Assembly: GCA_022826005.1 (NCBI GenBank)
Contig: JAJDVT010000140.1
Coordinates: 1 to 64,000 of the forward strand
Source: Gemmatimonadota bacterium
GTDB taxonomy: Bacteria; Gemmatimonadota; Gemmatimonadetes; Longimicrobiales; Gaopeijiaceae
Length of the DNA: 64,000 nucleotides
Reading direction: 5' to 3'
The notes under the pieces are model-generated. The model had not been told where the DNA came from. It worked only from the letters and a program-made list of their open reading frames with translations, and made no database searches. Each line of letters begins with the position of its first letter. Within the stretch, counting starts at the first letter, position 1. This document shows positions 59,369 to 64,000 of this stretch, one piece after another. The translations under genes and the position numbers were made by a program.

Positions 59369-60886
59369 ATGGCGACTGAAAAAGGGATCGAATTCGAACC
59401 CGGCCTGTTCCCCGGCCATCCGAGAGGGCTTCCGACGCTCTTCTTCACCGAGATGTGGGAACGCTTCTCCTATTACGGGATGCGGGCGCTCCTGATCCTC
59501 TTCATGACGGGAACGACAATCGGCGAGAACCCGGGGCTGGGGTTCGATGTGGTCACCGCAGGCGCCATCTACGGCCTCTACACGAGCATGGTCTACCTGC
59601 TGGCGCTACCGGGCGGCTGGGTCGCCGACCAGCTCTGGGGACAGCGCAAGGCGGTCTTCGTGGGCGGCTGCATCATCGCCGCGGGGCACTTCAGCATGGC
59701 GGTGCCCTCGGACTACACGTTCTTCCTCGGCTTGATCCTCATCGTCGTCGGCACCGGACTGCTCAAGCCCAACGTCAGTTCGGTGGTGGCGGATCTGTAC
59801 CCGGAGGGCGGGGCCAAGCGCGATGCGGGGTTCTCGATCTTCTACATGGGGATCAACGTCGGGGCCTTTGCCGGACCACTTCTCTGCGGCTTGTTGGGCG
59901 AAGGGTACAACTGGCACCTCGGGTTCTCGCTCGCGGGGTTCGGCATGATCCTGGGCCTGATCCAGTTCCGGCTCGGGTACCGCTCGCTGGGCAATGCCGG
60001 TGTTCTGCGCACCGACAAGTCTCCCGAGGCGGTGGCGCGACTCGGTGGCCGGTTCTACGGGATCTTCGCCGCCATCGTGCTCGCGCTGGTTGCATTCGGC
60101 CTCCTTGTGTCCAACGGCACGATCCCGCTCGCCCTGCCCGACATCGCCGACTACCTGGCGTACACAATCCTGGGCATCATCGCCCTGTACTTCCTCTACG
60201 TCATCTTTCTGGGCGGGCACACCAGGGACGAGATCAAGAAGGTCGGGGTCATCTTCTGGCTGTTTCTTCTGGCGGCTGTCTTCTGGTCCGGCTTCGAACA
60301 GGCGGGCTCGTCGCTCAACATATTCGCCCGCGACTACACCGACCGGACCCTCGGTCCCCTGTTCGGCTGGGGACCCTGGGAATACACGGCCGCGTCGCTC
60401 CAATCCGTCAACGCGTTCTTCATCGTCGTGCTGGCGCCCGTCTTCGGGTGGTTGTGGGTCTGGCTCGCCAACCGCAACGCCAACCCGTCCGTTCCCATGA
60501 AGTTCGCCCTTGGGTTGCTGGGGCTGGCGGTGGGGTTCTTCGTCATCGCCTGGGGAGCGGCCAACGCGACGCCCGAGGCACCGGTATCTGCGGCCTGGCT
60601 GGTCGTCATGTACTTCCTGCACACGGTGGGCGAACTGGCGTTGTCGCCCGTGGGTCTGTCGGCGATGACGAAGCTGGCGCCGAGGAACCGGGTCAGCCAG
60701 ATGATGGGGGTGTGGTTCGTCGCGGCGGCGCTCGGCAACCTCATTGCGGGACGGGTGGCGGGCCAGCTGGAAGGATTGGATCCCTCCCGGCTTTACCTCA
60801 CCGTGGCCATGATCATCGGCGGCGGCGGCCTGCTTGCCCTCCTCGTCAGTCCCTTCATGAAGCGCCTGACAGGCGACGTCAAATAG
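59369..60886 (+). CDS. POT-family proton-dependent oligopeptide transporter
   Basis: 505 residues from ATG 59369 (AGAGGTG upstream). The POT signature starts with TEMWERFSYYGMRALLILFM (E-x-x-E-R-F-x-Y-Y-G) and continues LPGGWVADQLWGQRKAVFVGG, then KPNVSSVVADLYPEGGAKRDAGFSIFYMGINVGAFAGPL. About 14 transmembrane segments are expected from the hydrophobic pattern. It imports di- and tripeptides with protons across the inner membrane, which suits an organism with many secreted peptidases. It stands alone between the dehydratase and TPR genes. Confidence 0.93.
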   Translation: MATEKGIEFEPGLFPGHPRGLPTLFFTEMWERFSYYGMRALLILFMTGTTIGENPGLGFDVVTAGAIYGLYTSMVYLLALPGGWVADQLWGQRKAVFVGGCIIAAGHFSMAVPSDYTFFLGLILIVVGTGLLKPNVSSVVADLYPEGGAKRDAGFSIFYMGINVGAFAGPLLCGLLGEGYNWHLGFSLAGFGMILGLIQFRLGYRSLGNAGVLRTDKSPEAVARLGGRFYGIFAAIVLALVAFGLLVSNGTIPLALPDIADYLAYTILGIIALYFLYVIFLGGHTRDEIKKVGVIFWLFLLAAVFWSGFEQAGSSLNIFARDYTDRTLGPLFGWGPWEYTAASLQSVNAFFIVVLAPVFGWLWVWLANRNANPSVPMKFALGLLGLAVGFFVIAWGAANATPEAPVSAAWLVVMYFLHTVGELALSPVGLSAMTKLAPRNRVSQMMGVWFVAAALGNLIAGRVAGQLEGLDPSRLYLTVAMIIGGGGLLALLVSPFMKRLTGDVK

Positions 60887-61040
60887 CGATGTCGAACAGC
60901 GTCTTGTCCCGGTTCCGGATTCCCATACCTTCAAGGGACGTACCCGTGCACGGGGCGCGCTCCGACCAGCCCGGATGCATCGCCGCTCGAATGCCGGGGG
61001 GACTTTGTCCACGGGCTGCCAGGGGCTGCGACATTCGTCC

Positions 61041-61490
61041 ATGACGATCTGGAACAAGATCTTCGGGGGAACCTCGGGAGCCGAGCGCGTCGACTACTAC
61101 GAGGAGGGGCTCGCGCTCTCCCAGGAAGGGAAATTCCACGAAGCGCTGACGTCCTTCCGGCTGGCGCTGAAGGAGTCCCCGGGCGACCCGATCGTTCTCC
61201 AGCAGATCGCCATCACGTACACGCGCATGGGCATGGATGACGACGCCGCGAAGACGTACCGGCACGTCCTCTACCGGTATCCGCAGGCGCCCGGTGCCCA
61301 CTACGGGCTGGCCTTCATCCTGCTGCGGCAGGGCGACCGGGACGAAGCGGTCGAGCACCTGGAGGCGTTTCTGGCCGGCGGACCGTCGGAGGCCGAGGCG
61401 GGCGAGCACATCGCGCATGCGCGGGCCACCCTGCAGGAGCTGCACGGCGACGGCGGAGGTGGCGAAGGCGCCCAGGACGATTCCGGATGA
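61041..61490 (+). CDS. Tetratricopeptide-repeat protein
   Basis: 149 residues from ATG 61041. Three TPR-like helix pairs cover residues about 20-125 (YYEEGLALSQEGKFHEALTSFRLALKESP, VLQQIAITYTRMGMDDDAAKTYRHVLYRYP, HYGLAFILLRQGDRDEAVEHLEAFL). The tail is Gly/Glu-rich. A cytoplasmic scaffold is likely; partner unknown. Its stop overlaps the OsmC gene by ATGA, so they are translationally coupled. Confidence 0.85.
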   Translation: MTIWNKIFGGTSGAERVDYYEEGLALSQEGKFHEALTSFRLALKESPGDPIVLQQIAITYTRMGMDDDAAKTYRHVLYRYPQAPGAHYGLAFILLRQGDRDEAVEHLEAFLAGGPSEAEAGEHIAHARATLQELHGDGGGGEGAQDDSG

Positions 61491-61900
61491 AGACGGACAA
61501 GGAGATCCGGCTCGCGTGGACGGGTTCGGGACTCGTATTCGACGGAGGACCGGCCGGCGGGCCGCAGATCATGGTCGATGGGGATTCGGGCACGGGCCCG
61601 TCGCCCATGGATCTTGTGCTGACGGGCGTGGCTGCGTGCATGGCCATCGACGTCAAGGTGATCCTGGGGAAGGGAAGGGTACCGTTCGACAGCATCGACG
61701 TGACTGCTCAGGGCGCTCGCCGGGATGAAACACCCCGCCACTACAACGGGCTGCGACTGGTCTTCACTGTGACCGGGGTGCCGCCGGCGAGCCGTGCGAA
61801 GGTTGAACGGGCGCTCGAACTGTCCCGCGAGAAATACTGTTCCGTCCTGTTCTCGCTGAGGCAGGACATCCCGGTGGAGATCGTCCTGGAAGGTGGGTAG
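61487..61900 (+). CDS. OsmC-family protein
   Basis: 137 residues. The redox Cys pair of OsmC/Ohr proteins is C51 (GVAACMAIDV) and the Cys in EKYCSVLF near residue 117, with SPMDLVLTG as the family motif. OsmC/YhfA-type proteins reduce organic hydroperoxides or act as small thiol proteins in stress. It starts in the stop of the TPR gene (ATGA), and the next gene follows within 5 bp, so it is in an operon with the acyl-CoA synthetase. Confidence 0.9.
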   Translation: MKTDKEIRLAWTGSGLVFDGGPAGGPQIMVDGDSGTGPSPMDLVLTGVAACMAIDVKVILGKGRVPFDSIDVTAQGARRDETPRHYNGLRLVFTVTGVPPASRAKVERALELSREKYCSVLFSLRQDIPVEIVLEGG

Positions 61901-61904
61901 CTCC

Positions 61905-63737
61905 ATGGCAGACACGATCGATTACTACGCAAACAAGGCCGACGTGCCGCAGGGGACGCTCGTAGAGCTGTTTTTCCGCACCGTAAGTCGCCTGGCGGAC
62001 AAGGCCGCGTACAACGTGACCGGCCCCAAGGCTCGAACCTACACCTACGCGCAGGTGCGTGACGTGGTGCGGCGGGGGTCCGCGGCGCTCGCGCGGTCGG
62101 GCGTCGGGCGCGGGGACCGGGCGGCCATCCTCTCGGAGAACCGCGTCGAATGGGCGCTGGCGGACTGGTCCTGCCTCTGCGCGGGGGTGGTCGACGTGCC
62201 GATCTACAGCACGCTTCCTGCGGCCCAGGTCGCCTACATCCTCAAGGACTCCGGCGCCTCGCTGGTCTTCGTCTCCGACGCGGAGCAGCTGGCGAAGGCG
62301 CGCGAGGCGGTGGCCGGGCTGGACCGCGAGGTGGAGATCGTGGTGTTCGACGAGGCGGATGCCGCGGAGGGCGGGGCGGTCGCGTGGCCGGACTTCCTGG
62401 CGCGCGGTGACGACGCCGGGAACGACGACTTCGAGGCCGATGCCGGCCGGGCCCGGCCCGAGGACGTAGCCACGATGATCTACACCTCCGGCACCACGGG
62501 CACGCCGAAGGGCGTGATGCTCATGCACAACAACGTGGCGTCGAACATCTGGGCGTCCGAGCAGCTGCTCGGGGTCGGCCCCGACGACGTGAGCCTCTCC
62601 TTCCTGCCGCTCTCGCACGTCCTGCAGCGCATGGTGGACTACCTCTTCTTCACCTGCGGATGCACGATCACCCACGGCGCCATCGAGACCGTTGCGGCCG
62701 ACATGAAGGTGCTCAGGCCGACCGTGCTGGTTTCGGTCCCGCGCCTCTACGAGAAGGTCTACCAGACGGTGCTCGACGCCAGCGGCCTGAAGGCGAAGAT
62801 CGTGGGATGGGCGGCGAAGGTGGGGCGGCGCGTGGCGCTTTGCCGGGAGAGCGGCTCGAGGGTCCCGTTCCTGGTGGGGTTGCGGTACAGGATCGCGGAC
62901 AAGCTGGTGTTCGCAAAGATCCGGGCTGCAGTGGGCGGACGGCTGCGCTACTTCGTGAGCGGCGGGGCCGCGCTGGCGCCCGAAATCAACCGTTTCTTCC
63001 TGGGCGCCGGGATCATGATCCTGGAAGGCTACGGGCTGAGCGAGACCTCCCCCGTGACCAACGTGAACACGCCTGAGCAATTCCGCATCGGGACCGTTGG
63101 CCGGCCGGTTCCCGGCACCGAGATCCGGATCGCGGAGGACGGCGAGATCCTCATCCGGGGCCCGCAGGTGATGAAGGGCTACTACGGCCTCGAGGAGATG
63201 ACGCGCGAGGTGATCGCCGACGACGGCTGGTTCAGCACCGGCGACATCGGCGAGCTGAGCAACGACGGGTATCTGAAGATCACGGATCGCAAGAAGGACC
63301 TCATCAAGACGTCGGGCGGAAAGTACGTGGCCCCGCAGCTGATCGAGAACCTGCTCAAGAAGAACGCGTTCGTGGACCAGGCGGTCGTCATCGGCGAGGG
63401 CCGCAAGTTCTGCTCGGTGCTGGTGGTGCCGGCCTTCGAGCGGCTCGGAAGCTGGGCCGAGGGCGCCGGGCTCCACGCATCCGACGCACGGGCGCTGTTG
63501 GGCGACCCGAAATGCCAGGCCCTGCTGCAGGAGGAGTTGTTCAGCGAGATGCGGGATCTGGCACGCTTCGAGAAGCCGAAGAAGGTCGGGCTCGTGGCCG
63601 ACGCCTTCACTGTGGAGAACGGGGCGATGACCCCGACGCAGAAGGTGAAGCGCGACGTTGTCACCGAGCGCTACGCCGGGCTCATCGAGTCGTTCTACAG
63701 CGCGGACTCGGTCGAGCAGACGATGTTCGTGGCCTGA
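61905..63737 (+). CDS. Long-chain acyl-CoA synthetase (AMP-forming)
   Basis: 610 residues from ATG 61905, preceded by AGGTGGG. ANL-family motifs in order: AMP-binding P-loop YTSGTTGTPKGVM, LPLSHVLQRM, GYGLSETSPVTNVN, GWFSTGDIGEL and DRKKDLIKTSGGKYVAPQ with the catalytic C-terminal Lys region. It activates long-chain fatty acids to acyl-CoA by way of acyl-AMP. The sequence resembles the FadD15/bubblegum-type synthetases. Its stop overlaps the cutA start (TGATG). Confidence 0.93.
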   Translation: MADTIDYYANKADVPQGTLVELFFRTVSRLADKAAYNVTGPKARTYTYAQVRDVVRRGSAALARSGVGRGDRAAILSENRVEWALADWSCLCAGVVDVPIYSTLPAAQVAYILKDSGASLVFVSDAEQLAKAREAVAGLDREVEIVVFDEADAAEGGAVAWPDFLARGDDAGNDDFEADAGRARPEDVATMIYTSGTTGTPKGVMLMHNNVASNIWASEQLLGVGPDDVSLSFLPLSHVLQRMVDYLFFTCGCTITHGAIETVAADMKVLRPTVLVSVPRLYEKVYQTVLDASGLKAKIVGWAAKVGRRVALCRESGSRVPFLVGLRYRIADKLVFAKIRAAVGGRLRYFVSGGAALAPEINRFFLGAGIMILEGYGLSETSPVTNVNTPEQFRIGTVGRPVPGTEIRIAEDGEILIRGPQVMKGYYGLEEMTREVIADDGWFSTGDIGELSNDGYLKITDRKKDLIKTSGGKYVAPQLIENLLKKNAFVDQAVVIGEGRKFCSVLVVPAFERLGSWAEGAGLHASDARALLGDPKCQALLQEELFSEMRDLARFEKPKKVGLVADAFTVENGAMTPTQKVKRDVVTERYAGLIESFYSADSVEQTMFVA

Positions 63738-64000
63738 TGGGCCGCGCCACCGGGGTGGTGACGGTCCTCATGACCGCGCCGGGCGCGGGTGCGGCCGAAG
63801 ATGTCGTGCGCGCCCTCGTCGAGGAGCGGCTGGCGGCGTGCGGGAACATCGTGCCGGGTGCGGTGAGCGTCTATCGCTGGAAGGGTGAAGTGCACCGGGA
63901 CGAGGAGTCCTTGGTGATCCTCAAGACGACCCGTGAGGTCCTTCCGCACCTGCTCGAGCGCGCGGCGCAGCTGCACCCGTACGATGTGCCCGAGTTGATC
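63737..64000 (+). CDS. cutA: CutA-like divalent cation tolerance protein, cut by the window edge
   Basis: The first 88 residues are present. It starts at ATG 63737, overlapping the previous stop. Family features seen are VVTVLMTAPGAGAAEDVVRALVEERLAACGNIVPG, SVYRWKGEVHRDEESLVILKTT and a final HPYDVPELI, which matches CutA almost throughout. CutA forms small trimers; its cellular role in metal or redox tolerance is not settled. The C-terminus lies outside the window. Confidence 0.9.
   Translation, partial: MGRATGVVTVLMTAPGAGAAEDVVRALVEERLAACGNIVPGAVSVYRWKGEVHRDEESLVILKTTREVLPHLLERAAQLHPYDVPELI

Overview
This is a high-GC chromosomal window with dense gene packing, many 4-bp ATGA/GTGA start-stop overlaps and frequent GTG or TTG starts. 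The gene content points to a Gemmatimonadota-like Gram-negative heterotroph: many secreted or lipid-anchored 6-bladed beta-propeller proteins, a PD40/CehA metallohydrolase, a GMC oxidoreductase with gluconate-dehydrogenase subunit 3, penicillin acylase, M14 peptidase and BNR, LVIVD and YVTN propellers. The phylum is inferred from style and gene families; no rRNA or other marker gene is present. I saw no tRNA, rRNA, CRISPR array or complete insertion sequence.

Layout. 1-3155: a minus-strand restriction-modification operon (ribbon-helix-helix protein, 5-methylcytosine methyltransferase, NgoMIV-type endonuclease, Vsr repair nuclease) behind a near-consensus promoter, followed by a small phage-type membrane protein. 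3415-8402: a frameshifted propeller gene and a 1168-residue lipoprotein with Ig/cadherin-like domains and plant-type leucine-rich repeats. 8478-14112: cupin, HAD and DinB genes and a three-domain PD40/CehA/BNR fusion. 14247-19608: an amidase remnant and four tandem propeller lipoprotein genes. 19664-22474: remnants of a nucleotidyltransferase/HEPN pair, then a GMC oxidoreductase broken by one in-frame TAA, with its subunit 3. 22564-28196: a TIM-barrel protein, a BNR protein with a dockerin-like end plus a coupled lipoprotein, and a TauD-type dioxygenase. 28218-34140: more propellers, a fragment of one, a small secreted Trp/Asp-rich protein overlapping a propeller gene, and a RHH-nucleotidyltransferase/HEPN module. 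34207-37180: HIT protein, coiled-coil membrane protein, and a divergent ARPP-1-domain/MerR pair. 37209-41137: an apparent five-gene operon coding for an AraC-type regulator, a thioredoxin-like protein, a propeller lipoprotein, an eight-cysteine secreted peptide and a polytopic membrane protein. 41204-53055: ECF sigma factor, M14 peptidase, another propeller remnant and an intact propeller, penicillin acylase, HEAT-cyclophilin lipoprotein and an alkyltransferase-like protein. 53518-64000: coupled LVIVD and YVTN propeller proteins, then housekeeping genes (PCMT, PLP dehydratase, POT transporter, TPR, OsmC, acyl-CoA synthetase and the start of cutA).

The dominant theme is expansion and decay of one family: ten full-length or near-full-length 6-bladed propeller genes (one frameshifted) and two fragments, falling into at least five sequence subtypes. 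Two of them sit in operon contact with small secreted peptides. The 37.2-41.1 kb operon is the best candidate for an undescribed system, because a Cys-rich secreted peptide is encoded with a CxxC thioredoxin-like protein, a propeller lipoprotein, a membrane protein and a regulator.
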